Source: Phorcus lineatus (lineage: Eukaryota; Mollusca; Gastropoda; Trochida; Trochidae). Taken from it: DNA of 64,000 bases. Numbering within the stretch: position 1 is the first letter of the stretch; each line of letters opens with the position of its first letter. Shown one piece after another: positions 24,001 through 35,129 of the stretch. A program made the translations under genes and the position numbers. A model generated the notes under the pieces. The model made no database searches. It saw nothing but the letters and a program-made list of their open reading frames with translations, and was not told the origin of the DNA. The DNA lies in assembly GCA_921293015.1 (NCBI GenBank), contig OV121092.1, positions 26,831,264-26,895,263 of the forward strand, read 5' to 3'.

Positions 24001-27000
24001 GTTGACTAATGTTCTCAAGAGAAAGGAAATTTGAATAAAAATATTTGGAAAGGCTTTAAATTTACTGATCACTTCACAGCTCATAATATATTAAGAATTA
24101 AAGAGCATTTTTATTGTCTATTCATCGACAATTTGAATAAAACGTGATCAAACAGTTGAAAATGTGTAAAAACATAAATGATCTATATATTTTATTAAAT
24201 AACTAGATATGATTTTAAGATAAAGAATCAACAAAAACATAACGATATTAGGATAATTTGCATCATTGAATTACTTTTTACGTTTAAAGGGTAAAGTATT
24301 TATGTAAATTCTCCTATCAAAATAAAAAATAGAAACTCATAGAAGAGGCAAATGAAAAATACTAATAATGGTAAAAGAATATACATATGAAACTTTCCAC
24401 AAAATTTTCCACGATATGTTGGTGAAATATCATAAAAGAAAATGATTACATATACCTGGTCCTCCGAAACGTTTTTTAGGATTTACATTTAATTTCTCGA
24501 GAATCGACTTCTTGCCAGCTCCGTAAAACCCTGTAATACAACATTTAATATATACTTGACATGAGAGAATTTATAATTTTACAACTTATGTCAACAAAAC
24601 AATATAAATATTGCTAATAATGTACATTTGGGCAATGACCCGTACTGCCCTCTCGACAATGGACGGTCACTTGATCTTAACTTTACGATTACAAGGAAAT
24701 CACTGCTTTCATTCTGAACAGAACAGCATGTTACCATCTTGGTATTTCCCTGAGCAGGATGAAATGTTATCTTCATGAGAAAAATAGGATATACTATTTC
24801 ACTGAACATAGTAGATCAGTAGAATGTAATCTTTATGAGCAAAATAAGATGAACGATGTATTTTCATTGAGGAGAATTATGTTATCTTCATGAGAAAAAT
24901 AAGATGCTAGTTTATTGAATAAAAAAATATGTTATCATTGTAGCGGTATGCTGACCCTCACGGAGTTATCTCCCTTGCACTGTACTTCAATCTAACGGTA
25001 TTAAACATGTCCGACTACACAGACGTCTCTGTCATAAGTATGCCATCATCGAGCTAGACAGAACGTTACATGGTGTCAGAAGTATGTGAAAAACTTTTAC
25101 AGGACTCATTCCACATTTCTACTAGTATATGCAATCGACATATTATTAGTTTGTGAAGGAATTTCAAGTTCATACATCATCGGTCACGCACGCGGTTTTG
25201 ACGTGAGTCCCCCAGTTTTCGAGCAGGGATAAATGTGCTATTTTAACTTTAAAATCGAATTTGTCAAAGAACTGTTGCTATACAAATCAATTTTACAGTG
25301 AACTCTAACTGATGTGAATTGTATTTGATGACTTTGATATCTACAAAGTGAAATTTCAAGCAAAGTTACGTTCGATTTGAAAATCTAGACTTGCCAAGGC
25401 TCTCTAAAAATGAACATTTTTTACCGTGCTTCATAAAAAGTAACTATCATGGCTGAAGGTGAAGAAATCAACACCAAAGTAGTGTATATGCCTTCTTCAA
25501 TTCCTCTTCCACCAAAATTAGACCTAAAAGGGAATTTAGCTTCAAATTGGAAAAGATTCAAGCGTGGATGGGATAATTATGAAATTGCTCAAAGACTTGA
25601 TTCAGAACAGCCCAGATTTAGAACAGCTACATTCCTTACAGCTATAGGACCTGATGCGCTTGAGGTTTTTGATGGTTTTCATTTTACAAGGGAAGATGAC
25701 AAAAATGACATTGCTAGAGTTCTTGAGAAATTTGAGACATTTTGTGTAGGTTCTACCAATGAAACATATGAGCGTTATGTCTTCAACAAACGTGAACAGG
25801 AAAGTGGTGAATCTATTGACACGTATGTAGCAGCTCTGCGTTCCCTGTCAAAATCATGCAATTATGGTACAATAGCCGATTCATTGATCAAAGACAGGAT
25901 CGTTGTAGGAATTTTGGACAATGGTACCAGAAAGAAACTGTTACAAATTACAGACTTAACCTTGGAAAAATGCATTACTGTTTGTACAGCTTGTGAGACA
26001 ACAGATCATCAACTGAAATCTATGAAAACTGAACAGGTGTCATCACTAAGTGGAAACAAACATGGAAGGAAAACTTTTCCAAGCAAGAATGGAAGAACAG
26101 AAAGGGAAAGGACCAGACCAAAACAACAATTCAGCATAGAAGATTGCAGATATTGTGGCAGATCCCATGCTCGAGATAGAGATCAATGTCCAGCATTTGG
26201 GAAAAAATGTTCATTCTGTCAAGGCATGAACCATTTTGAGAACAAGTGCACTCGTAAGCAGAATAAACCCAGACAGAAAGGAAACAGGCGACAGAGAGTC
26301 AGTGCTGTAGGAGATCTTTCATCTGATTCTGAGAGTGAACTTGATGACTATGTTTTGAGTCTAGAAGAATCTATACTTTCTGTGGAGAGTGATCCCCCAA
26401 AGAAATTGTTTGCACAAATGAAAGTCAACAATGAAAAGGTAAAGTTTCAACTTGATTGTGGAGCCACAGTGAATGCCATGTCCATATCTCTATACAGGAC
26501 AATCTTCAGTGAAACAGATGAAGAATTTGACTCCTATGACACCCCATTAGTTTTATATAACAATACTGAAATGAAAACTATTGGGAAAACCAGGATTCCA
26601 GTCATCAATCCAAAGAATGGTGAGAAGCACAAACTTGACTTTGTTCTTGTACAGGATGTAGTAAGACCAGTCCTTGGTGCCCAGGCAGTTCAGAGGATGA
26701 AGCTGATTACTGTCAATACTGACAACATTCTGTCAATATCAAGTGACTCTCTCATCGATGAATTTTCCGATGTGTTCAATGGAGAAAGAAAGTTGGAAGG
26801 TGCACTCACTCTGCAGATAGATCCTAAAGTCTCTGCGGTGAAGATTCCTTTGCGGAAAATCCATTAGCAATCAAGCCAAAGCTCAAGGCCGAACTGAACC
26901 GTCTCGAGAAGCTAGGAGTTATACAGAAAGTTGATGCACCGAGTGAATGGATTTCATCTATGGTAGTGGTCATGAAAAGTAATGGACGTCTTCGTGTCTG

Positions 27001-30000
27001 TTTAGATCCACAGCCTCTCAACAAAGCGTTGAAAAGAAATCACTATTCGATGTCAACTATTGATGATGTGTTGCCAGGACTTTCAAATGCCAAGCTGTTT
27101 ACAGTGGTGGATGTCAAGAATGGATTTTGGCATGTTTCCCTGGATGATAAAAGCAGTTATCTAACCACATTTGATACCCCATGGGGAAGGTTTAGATGGA
27201 ATCGAATGCCCTTTGGTATCTCACCTGCCCCAGAAGAATTTCAAAGACGACTTGACGAAGCATTGGAAGGGCTTCATGGTGCTATGGCAATACATGATGA
27301 CATCATCATCTATGGATCTGGCAGCAATATGGAGGAAGCAACACGAGATCATGATTCAAATCTCAGGGCTCTCTTTCAAAGATGTCGACTGAAAGGCATT
27401 AAACTGAACTTCCAGAAGATGAAACTCAGAAGAACTGAAGTCAACTATCTAGGTCATGTAATATCATCAGATGGTCTGAAGGTTGATCCCTCAAAGGTTG
27501 AAGCAATCATGAAAATGCCAAATCCAACAGACAAGCAAGGTATCCAACGTCTCTTGGGACTCACCAACTTTGTGCAGAGGTTTGCTCCACAACTGTCCGA
27601 TGCAACTGCACCTTTCAGAGAACTGCTCAAATCAGGTGTTGTCTTTCGCTGGAATGATGAGATCCACACAGCAGCGTTCAATGAAGTTAAGAGAATTCTG
27701 TCTATGCAGCCAGTTCTGAAATACTTTAACCCAGAAGCTGATACTGTGTTACAGTGTGATGCATCAGAGAAAGGCCTAGGAGCATGTCTAATGCAGAATG
27801 ATCATCCAATCATGTATGCATCGCGAGCACTTACAGAGACAGAAACCAACTATGCACAAATAGAGAAAGAACGTCTTGCCATTGTTTTTGGCATGGAAAA
27901 GTTTGACAGATATGTGTATGGACGACATGTGAAAATCGAATCAGATCACAAGCCATTAGAGACCATCTTGAAGAAAAGTCTTCTCAACGCTCCAAAGCGC
28001 TTGCAGAGAATGATGCTTCGCCTACAAAGGTATGATTTTGAAGTGACCTACAAGAAGGGGACCTTAATGGTTATGGCAGATACCCTGAGTCGCGCCTTTC
28101 TACCTCAAAAGTCAAACAAGCAACATGACGATGCTCAGAGTATCTTATTGGTAGACGATCGATCTCCAGCTGAAGTTGATGTGGAATCAATCAACATGGT
28201 GACCTATGTTCCAATATCTTCAGAAACATTCTCTCAAATCTCTCAAGCCTCAACTGAAGATTCAGAGATTATCGCAGTGACTGCAATCATCAAGGATGGA
28301 TGGCCGGACAGCAGATCCGCTCTATCAACTGTTGTACAGCCATACTTCAACTACAGAGATGAACTGTCAGTCCAGAACGGTGTAGTCTTTAAAGGTGAAC
28401 GTGTTGTGATTCCAAAAGCCGAACGTCAGAATATCATGGCCAAACTACACTCAAATCATGGTGGAGTTCAGAGTTCTCTTAGAAGAGCCAGAGAAGCTGT
28501 CTTCTGGCCAAATATGAACAGAGACCTTAGTGAATTCATCAGCAGATGTGAAATCTGTGCTTGCTACAATGATGAGCAACAGAAGGAACCACTGAAAAGC
28601 CATTGTCCTCCAAGCCGTCCGTGGGAGAAAGTAGGTGTAGACCTCTTTGATTTCGAGGGAAAGAATTTCCTGATAACCACAGACTACTACTCAGACTTCT
28701 TCGAAGTAGATCGACTCCATGACAAGACTGCAAAGACTGTCATCAAGAAGCTTAAACAGCATTTTGCTAGGCATGGTATTCCTGTTCAAGTCATGTCTGA
28801 CAACGGACCACCTTTCGGCTCTAAAGCCTTTGCAACATTTGCAAAATCCTTTGAGTTCCAGCACAGAACAAGCTCTCCTAGATACCCCCAGTCCAATGGT
28901 AAAGTTGAGAACTCAGTGAAAGTGGTCAAGAGACTCATGACCAAAGCAAAGAAAGCTGGTACAGATCCCTATTTGGCATTGCTCGACTGGCGCAATACGC
29001 CTTCAGAACAGATGGGAAGTTCTCCAGTTCAACGTCTCTTCAGTAGAAGAACACGAACTTTGCTCACCCTGTCAGCTAACCAGCTAATACCCAGGACAAT
29101 TAAATCCGTCTCTAAGAAGCTCCAAACGAGACAGAAGAAACAAAAGAACTTCTACGACAGAAATGTCAAAAGCCTTCCAGAGTTACGATCAGGCGAGACT
29201 GTCGTAATGAAGCCAGTTGGAGGAGAAAAGGAATGGAGGACTGCGAAGGTAACAGACAAGGTTGGCATAAGATCGTACAGTGTTGAAACTGAGGAAGGAA
29301 TGCAGTACAGAAGAAACCGTAAACATCTACGAGGTCCAAAGCAGATCCGGTTTCAACCACAGTCTATGATCCAGTCCCTGCAGAGACGGAGAAGACAGCA
29401 GAACCTGAGGGTAAACCAGCCTCAGACCACTCCTCAACCAGTAGCCGTCCGAGCTGTCGAACCCAGACCAGAAGTGGCAGACAGGTCAAGCCACCCAAGT
29501 ATCTAAAGGACTATGTGACTAACTAAATATCATTCCATCTTAGTCACATTGTCAGCACCGATAAAAAAATGATGTCGTGACAAAGAACTCTAAATTTTTA
29601 AAAGTTAAATCATTCAGTCTCTTTTCTTTCAGCAGATTTCTGGACTTTTAAATATCTGCAAATGAATCCTTTAAATTCTCTAATTATTCCACTGACATTG
29701 AAGTAGTTAAAGCTCAAGCTGTGTCCGTCTTAAAGAGGGGAGATGTAGCGGTATGCTGACCCTCACGGAGTTATCTCCCTTGCACTGTACTTCAATCTAA
29801 CGGTATTAAACATGTCCGACTACACAGACGTCTCTGTCATAAGTATGCCATCATCGAGCTAGACAGAACGTTACAATCATCATGAGTAAAATAAAATGTA
29901 TTTTCACTCAGCAAAAGAACATGTTATCGTTATGAGCTAAATAAAATCAAAATGTTTTGTTTTCAATATAACTCTAGCAAACAACTTTTTGTGAAAACAT

Positions 30001-30986
30001 AAAATTACATACATTATCATAAAAGTCAAACTAACGTTCACTCGGTATTTACACACCAACACATCTATATATATTTAAATGAACTAGATATATCTAAAAA
30101 AATAGTATTAAAAAATAAACGGATATGTTTAACATCATCCTGCTACATCAGCGTATTTGTCTCCGCCTAGCTCCATCATATACCCTGATATCCTTCGAAC
30201 TAAAACGCTCGAATCACTTACGGCTGGATACTCATGGCTATTTATAGCCTACATTGACATTTGTTTGAATTCTCTTCCGGGTGGTGCCGATATTACCGCA
30301 TGCGAGTCATTTCGTTGGCTTGCAATATTTAGCGATACGAGCGTTTTAGGCGAAGGGTATCAGGGTATATGGTGGAGTGTAGCAGGACGGTATAACATAT
30401 ACAAAGTATAGAAATATAAAATTTTATGGATATTCAACTTTTTAAAATTATTATTATGCGATCTGATAATAAAGAAAGTGAATATCCATTAAATCTTTTA
30501 CATGTACTTTACTACGACTAAAACTTAAGAAATCAAGACCTAAGGCAGAAAATAAATAGGCACACATAGGCTATAAGCCTTCACGCATATTAGGCACAAT
30601 ACATGCAGTCTCCCTTGAGAAATTTCATACATACACTGTCAAGCAGACAGACAGAAATAATCACATTTTCCTATTTTCTTTACACAACCATTCCTTAAGC
30701 GATTAATGTGAGACTTTTAGCGCGACGTCGAGAATACACACAATGCATAACGAAAACCTAAATGCTTTTAAAGGTAAAACTAGGTATAAAAAAGCCATAA
30801 GAGAAATATATAAACTAAACCGATTGTCGCTTTGGGAGTCAGCATTTACATACACACAAGTTCGATATTATATAAATTACTTTGATAAGCAAAACTCCTC
30901 CCATTTAGTTTTATTCACTTACCGTGTATATATATCCTGATGTCTTTTCTCGCCGTCATATTCGGATAGCTGAATGATTGACCCAT
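21028..30986 (-). CDS. ARF-like GTPase-fold protein, array copy 1 (221 aa, pseudo-GTPase signature)
   Basis: Exons, in transcript order: 30986-30923, 24530-24456, 23944-23871, 23362-23116, 21233-21028. Phases fit throughout and the frame is open for 221 codons. ARF/ARL fold by motif order: MGQSFS (Gly2 myristoylation type), P-loop GFYGAGKKS (22-30), WDLGGR (63-68), FVVDSADD, ANKQD (NKQD 127-130), CSAET (SA 161-162), then a basic C-terminal tail. Against ARF1, the magnesium-binding P-loop Thr31 is Lys, switch I Thr48 has no counterpart and catalytic Gln71 is Arg, while the NKxD base-recognition motif is intact. It may bind membranes through myristate; hydrolysis is doubtful. Intron 1 (about 6.4 kb) holds a Ty3/Gypsy element antisense. 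It is the most divergent copy, and no MGQLSSS-type first exon was found for it. Confidence 0.88.
21360..21720. repeat. Diverged interspersed element (acacagagtatg end)
   Basis: It starts gaagtgacacagagtatgtt in intron 4 of ARF-like copy 1 and resembles the element at 8079. The right end is indistinct where the minisatellite starts. Confidence 0.4.
21712..23112. repeat. 39-bp minisatellite in intron 4 of copy 1, donor-derived
   Basis: Imperfect tandem monomers of about 39 bp (plus strand aaacctaccactgtacctag, then tgacctctgcaagttaagg) fill the intron up to the exon-4 donor. Read on the coding strand, each monomer contains a CTAGGTxCxxTG-GTAGGTTTC segment. This matches the gene's own exon-4/intron junction, CTAGGTCCCATG-GTATGTTTC at 23116. 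The array is interrupted at 22031-22388 by a LINE fragment, and about 225 bp of it (21805-22030) is repeated almost exactly at 22389-22620. Confidence 0.85.
22031..22388 (+). mobile_element. Truncated LINE (non-LTR retrotransposon) 3' fragment
   Basis: An open stretch at about 22069-22323 reads EFTNKTIILGMKGKNNNPIN, later AIILLVKQCIYRC and NGFKPNLKYL. This resembles the region after the reverse transcriptase domain of non-LTR elements common in molluscs and corals (recognition, not a search). It is a 5'-truncated insertion inside the minisatellite and is not a host gene. Confidence 0.6.
23634..23833. mobile_element. Fold-back MITE (ctacatcagcgtatttg ends), truncated copy 2
   Basis: The middle (ggcaacacccggatgacaat) and right arm (acgctgatgtagcaggatg) are present and the left arm is missing. 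It lies in intron 3 of ARF-like copy 1 and ends fewer than 40 bp from the donor of exon 3. Confidence 0.75.
24939..25070 (+). repeat. 5' LTR
   Basis: 132 bp, TG...CA termini, the same as the 3' LTR at 29744-29875 by eye. Very short for a Gypsy LTR. Confidence 0.95.
25071..25083 (+). promoter_or_regulatory. Primer-binding site, tRNA-Leu type
   Basis: TGGTGTCAGAAGT directly follows the 5' LTR. It is complementary to the 3' end (acttctgaca plus CCA) of animal leucine tRNAs as I know them. Confidence 0.75.
25449..26867 (+). CDS. gag: Gag and aspartic protease of the Ty3/Gypsy element (472 aa)
   Basis: ATG at 25449. The N-terminal half is a Gag capsid-like region. Two cysteine knuckles follow: CRYCGRSHARDRDQC from residue 233 (C-x2-C-x3-H-x6-C) and CSFCQGMNHFENKC from residue 254 (classic C-x2-C-x4-H-x4-C). 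The protease core has Asp336 in DCGATVN, with Cys where Ser or Thr is usual after the catalytic Asp. The frame ends at a stop at 26865-26867 just as the linker to reverse transcriptase begins. The pol frame lies one base back, so either a -1 shift or a one-base indel near 26850-26865 separates them. Confidence 0.92.
   Translation: MAEGEEINTKVVYMPSSIPLPPKLDLKGNLASNWKRFKRGWDNYEIAQRLDSEQPRFRTATFLTAIGPDALEVFDGFHFTREDDKNDIARVLEKFETFCVGSTNETYERYVFNKREQESGESIDTYVAALRSLSKSCNYGTIADSLIKDRIVVGILDNGTRKKLLQITDLTLEKCITVCTACETTDHQLKSMKTEQVSSLSGNKHGRKTFPSKNGRTERERTRPKQQFSIEDCRYCGRSHARDRDQCPAFGKKCSFCQGMNHFENKCTRKQNKPRQKGNRRQRVSAVGDLSSDSESELDDYVLSLEESILSVESDPPKKLFAQMKVNNEKVKFQLDCGATVNAMSISLYRTIFSETDEEFDSYDTPLVLYNNTEMKTIGKTRIPVINPKNGEKHKLDFVLVQDVVRPVLGAQAVQRMKLITVNTDNILSISSDSLIDEFSDVFNGERKLEGALTLQIDPKVSAVKIPLRKIH
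26868..29506 (+). CDS. pol: Pol of the Ty3/Gypsy element: RT, RNase H, integrase
   Basis: Coding similarity in this frame already starts just after the gag stop; the first ATG is at 26960, and positions are counted from it. RT: CLDPQPLNKAL, FTVVDVKNGFWHV, and the active site as HDD (112-114) in AIHDDIIIYG, where Tyr is usual before DD. RNase H: Asp267 in QCDAS and Asp329 in ESDHKPLE. Integrase: H-x3-H from 497 with CEIC for the zinc domain, and core Asp561, Asp614 and Glu650, which is exact DD35E spacing. The C terminus is basic. All catalytic residues are present. It would need ribosomal frameshifting from gag, or is disabled by a one-base change. Confidence 0.92.
29732..29743 (+). promoter_or_regulatory. 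Polypurine tract
   Basis: AAAGAGGGGAGA immediately before the 3' LTR, the expected plus-strand primer for reverse transcription. Confidence 0.85.
29744..29875 (+). repeat. 3' LTR
   Basis: 132 bp, matching the 5' LTR with no difference seen, followed by the ATCAT target duplication. Confidence 0.95.
30134..30393. mobile_element. Fold-back MITE (ctacatcagcgtatttg ends), copy 3
   Basis: Both arms are present: cctgctacatcagcgtattt at the left, and gggtatcagggtatatggtg to gtgtagcagga at the right. It lies in intron 1 of ARF-like copy 1, between the Gypsy element and the first exon. Confidence 0.85.
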
Positions 30987-31285
30987 CTTATCTGAGGCCT
31001 AGGTCTTCTATGTTCAAATTAAAGACGCATATGTAGTTGTACGTAAAAAATCTCAGGTCTGCAGTGGATCTAATAATAGATAAACGTAATGAGTAGATAG
31101 ATATTCCTTTCCGAGCAAGAAGCACGGTAAAAACATCTAGAGCGCTTTAATCGTAGTTTATTTAAACACAATTATACGTTGTATCATTATTGTAAGATGT
31201 ACACTATTCCAAATAGCTATCAAAATGCGTGAAAAATAAATCAATAAGTTTGTTTGCTAATATCTAAATATAGTAGTTCGTTGTT

Positions 31286-31375
31286 GGCGTAAACATCGTG
31301 GCCGGATATCGTTAAAATACGGGGAAACGCAATCTGGTTAAAGCGGCCTTAAAATACGCTTCGTTTTGGGGGTTT
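31286..31375. promoter_or_regulatory. Conserved block upstream of the MGQSFSYP-type first exon, copy 1
   Basis: The segment acatcgtggccggatat followed by gttaaaat and taaagcggccttaaaata recurs at about 38163-38240, 45967-46030 and 52163-52240, always about 200-400 bp upstream of the MGQSFSYP-type exon or its remnant. Conservation outside coding sequence suggests a promoter or enhancer, or simply duplicated flank. Confidence 0.4.
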
Positions 31376-32640
31376 TGCTTTGGCTACGATTGTTATGCCG
31401 AATGAAAATTCATGAAAATGTGAAGCACCTGTTGACGATCTAACCCGTGCGTTTCAGATTAAATCATTCCACGACTAGTTTCAGATAAAATACTAATGGG
31501 TAACTCACAAACAGAAATTTTAATGTTAGAAGTTACCGAATCCACCAGATGAGTTTTCAGTTCAATTCGATATATTCAAATTGATATAAAAAGAGATAAA
31601 AATAGAAGATTGATTCAAGTAGGTTTTTTTTTGATAAATAACATCTTTAAAAATAATTGATGTGGTTTGCAACATGTGATAACAATGTTTTAGTAAATCG
31701 AATAATTTTTTCTGCAAAGTCGTACTAGAGAAAATAAAACAGAATCAAACTTCAGAAATTAACGAAACATCTTAAGGCCAATTTACTTGCAAATAAATAT
31801 ATTATCAACGAAAAAAATCGAAATGAATAAATTTAAAAAAAAAAAAAATTATTTGTCTCATGATTCAAGGGAAATTATATCAGTGTTTAAACAGATCAAA
31901 TCATTCAGCACAAATAGATTGTTTATATTTGGAATATGTTTGTTATCATTATTACATATTTCTTTAATTAATCCCTGACTCTGTAACCCTTGGTAACGTT
32001 GCAACGTTGCATTTACTCCAAATGAACTACGATATCGAAAATGCTGAATCGGCAGTTGCTATTGTCTATCCATTAACAATATTTAATGCCAATAAATGTT
32101 TATAAAATCGATTAAGTTAGAAGATTGCTTTAATAAACATTATTTCATCCTTTGTGCTAAGTTCAGGATTCGGTAACTTTTTCATTTTTAATTGCGGGGT
32201 AATTGTCAATATAAGAATAATTTCATTTTATCGATAGCAAGCTAAAGAGAGAGTCTATGTCCTGATATGCCTTTAAATAACCAAATTTGGACCGAAAAAG
32301 CGTGCTATAGTGATTTTAATTATCGTACAAAGCTCTACAAACCACAAGTATAGCAGAAGAGTTTCCTTAGACATGCTGTCTTGAGAGTAATTTGAACTTA
32401 GGCCGATAAAAGATGAAAACTTTTTTTGTGGAAGATGAACAGCTTTTTAAATGTAGTTCTGCAAATGATCACTTGATGGATTATATTTAACACTTATATA
32501 TAGTAATAATAATATTTAATAATATAAATGGGTAAATATTATGCGCCATAGTCCATCCAAGGATGCTCAAAGCGCTGCACATTCATTACCCTGAAGGAAT
32601 TGTACTTTCGATGCAGCTACTAAGCGCTTCGCGCGACCTA
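31376..32640. other. Upstream spacer of copy 1, duplicated in other spacers
   Basis: Non-coding. The block around 32027-32310 (actacgatatcgaaaatgct, later tcgatagcaagctaaag) has diverged counterparts at about 38670-38960, 46485-46700 and 52740-52990, with an extra copy at about 53190-53660. No gene was seen. Confidence 0.5.
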
Positions 32641-32650
32641 TATGGTCCAA

Positions 32651-33086
32651 ACCGTATTTCCTCGAATACAACCCGGGTTTCGAATACAACACGGGCCTAC
32701 AATATATCCCGGGGGGTGCTGAGTGAAATAGAACCCGGCCTCAAATATAACCCGGGTCTCGAATATAACCCGGGCTTTTCTCTATTGAAGTATCGGTATG
32801 ACTAGTACTTGGACTAACTGTCAGGTCAATGATATTAACGCCTCTATTGTACAAATGTATCCGAGTTGTTCTCAATGTTAAAATAATCTTCGTATGATTT
32901 TCAGATGGAAAGTTATGAGATATAGAATGCCACTTTCTGACTCTTGCAATAGATTTTTTAATGCCATTTCAGCTCTGAAAAAATGGAACCCGGCCTCGAT
33001 TAGAACCCAGCCTCGATTAGAACCCGGGGGGTAACTGGGTGCTGAGTTAAATAGAACCCCGGGGTTGTATTTGAGGAAATACGGTA
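32651..33086. mobile_element. MITE with accgtatttcctcgaatac-type ends
   Basis: The left end accgtatttcctcgaataca and the right end tgtatttgaggaaatacggt are inverted repeats. Inside are internal subrepeats of the form tcgaatataacccgggc and cctcgattagaaccc. No coding capacity. Confidence 0.75.
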
Positions 33087-33089
33087 CAT

Positions 33090-33256
33090 CCCGTTTTCAG
33101 GTACAAAATTGTACAGGTGGGCACATTGGATAAAGTGCCTTGCTCAAGGACACAACACAGTGTAAAGCCCAGGTCACAAATTTTGGTGACCCCACCTGGA
33201 TTCGAACCCGGGGCTAGCACGCTGACCACTACACCACCGTGCTCCACAACTATACC
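33090..33256 (-). repeat. tRNA-derived SINE (second family)
   Basis: On the minus strand, an A-box-like cggtggtgtagtggtcagcg and B-box gggttcgaatcc are followed by a gtccttgagcaaggcacttt segment, a body common in invertebrate tRNA-SINEs. Short open frames on both strands here are artefacts of this repeat. Confidence 0.8.
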
Positions 33257-33639
33257 GCCGTGCTTTATATATATACAAATATTCAACACTTTATCAGTAT
33301 CTACATCATGTGTGGGTTTGTAAGTTCATTTCACTCATTCACTTATACGTCACAAGTGGTCCAACTGGATCAAGGAACTGAAGTGGCGTCTTCTGGTCAT
33401 TGAACCTCACGAGTTTCCTCTCCTTCTCCCTGTACACAGACCGCAACTAATATTTGTGGTATGATTGTAAATGTTATCTCTTAGCACAGAGGCAAGATTA
33501 TATCATGTCCTCAAACACGTTTGAAAATTAAAAGTTGTTTTTCAAAACATTAAACATTATACACTATCGAAAACTTTTCAAAAGGTATGACTATACGAAC
33601 CACGTGTAAAAAATACCAAAAGATAATTTGTATAAATAT

Positions 33640-34035
33640 GTTTTATTCGAAACCTGACAAGGTCAGTATAAAGGTTGAGTTTTACATATTAAAAAGACAT
33701 ATTTTAAATCAAAGTGCTATGCATCATGTTTCCTGGTTTTTGTCATCCTGCCAAAAACTTCAGTGGGTTTAAAAAAATAATAGTTACATCTATATCTATA
33801 TTGGTGTATCGCAAGATGTAGATATGAACTTGTGCGTTAAGTTATATGTAACATTTGTAACATTTGCAATAAATACTTCCATTAATGTATCTATCTAAAG
33901 AATACATAAACTGATAGAAAGAACCAAATAATTCGAGAGTCCAGCAACACGTGATATATACATGAACATATCATAATCTTCAAACAGTCCATTTCCGTCC
34001 TCGGGCATCTAAAGGTTAATGTTTCGATGCTTTTC
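33640..34035 (-). terminator. Conserved 3' flank with poly(A) signal, copy 2
   Basis: The complement of AATAAA (tttatt, 33642-33647) begins a block that recurs downstream of copies 2-6. It includes a gttttgtcatc-type segment and, further up, cttcaaacagtccatttccg with a cctcgggcatct segment. The distance to the stop of copy 2 is about 1.5 kb. The likely role is the end of a long 3' UTR. Confidence 0.45.
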
Positions 34036-34163
34036 ACATTTTAAAGCATTGGAACATTGGTAACTATGGTAACCGAAGATGATTAATTTTAGTAAGTTCA
34101 TTACATAATTTAACTATCAAAACCAGGTGTTTTCTGTTGGATATCGGTGGAAAAAAATATTAT

Positions 34164-34210
<47 letters not shown>

Positions 34211-34727
34211 CAGTCGCAAGCGACGACAAACGGATTCAGCGCATTAAAAGAACATTCAATACGCACATAGTGATGTTAGCAATCAATCCTGAAAGTTTCA
34301 TGAAAATTGGCCGACGCTTTTAGCTACAACAGCATGTTTCATCTGACCTAATGTGTGATTATTGCAAAGAAGTTGATAATGTGAAAACACTATGCTACTC
34401 AATCAATTGCAATCATCTTATGTTACCAATCAAAAACCTGAGTGAAACTAAATTCATATCAGGTCACATATCACCAATAATGTATTATATATAAGATATA
34501 GTTGAATCAATCCAATTTCAGATCATAGGAAATGAAATTGAGAAACCGTAACAAATATGCTTATGTTGCAGGTAAAGTGCATTAGTTAAAACAATTACTT
34601 TAATTACTCCATTTTTTACACTTTACTACAATTCTGATCATAAGGGCTATTAGCTTGCCAAGTTTGGTCGAATTTGCAGCAGTCGTTTTGGCTGAATCCG
34701 ATTCACACAAAAAATAAAAATAATAAA

Positions 34728-34759
<32 letters not shown>

Positions 34760-35129
34760 GGATAAAAATAATAGGTCTTCCAGACTTTGTCTTGAAGACC
34801 TAATAATAATAAACACGCCAATAACAATAAGGATTCAGCAAAATTGCTGAATCCTTAATAATAATTTTATATCGCGCATATATCCATGAGTATTAATATA
34901 AATCTACTCATGAGACCCAGCCAGCTAGCATAAAAATTCATTTGATAAATGATGAAATGTTTATCAAAGAGAATATTTTATTGTCTAGTTGCAGTTTGGG
35001 ATGTATTCCAACGAAAGTTTACATTCACGTTTTTAGATGTTAAAATAGATGTATTAGCAGTCATAGTGTACATTAACACTTCGTTTTAACGAAAGTCTCT
35101 TTAGCTTGATGTCATTAGCATCTTGAATA
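34036..35129. repeat. (TAA)n-bearing repeats with hairpins, 3' of copy 2
   Basis: (TAA)n runs lie at 34161-34207 and 34717-34760. Two neat hairpins follow: aggtcttccagac / gtcttgaagacct near 34772-34800, and aggattcagcaa / ttgctgaatcct near 34830-34856. The tail ttatatcgcgcatatatcca (34868) matches the retroposon tail at 15397. No gene. Confidence 0.6.

Larger units (their letters stand above)
24934..29880 (+). mobile_element. Ty3/Gypsy LTR retrotransposon, nearly complete and young
   Basis: Bounded by 132-bp LTRs (24939-25070 and 29744-29875) that I read as identical, starting TGTAGCGG and ending GTTACA, with a 5-bp target duplication ATCAT (24934-24938, 29876-29880). A primer-binding site (25071) and polypurine tract (29732-29743) are present, with gag-protease and pol frames between them. 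Pol order is RT, RNase H, integrase, which is the Ty3/Gypsy (Metaviridae) order; the proteins resemble those often annotated as K02A2.6-like. It lies antisense in intron 1 of ARF-like copy 1. Identical LTRs imply recent insertion. One reading-frame break separates the two frames. Confidence 0.95.

Noticed and set aside
33047-33323. Two overlapping open frames on opposite strands
   Set aside because: Both are translations of the tRNA-derived SINE at 33090-33256.
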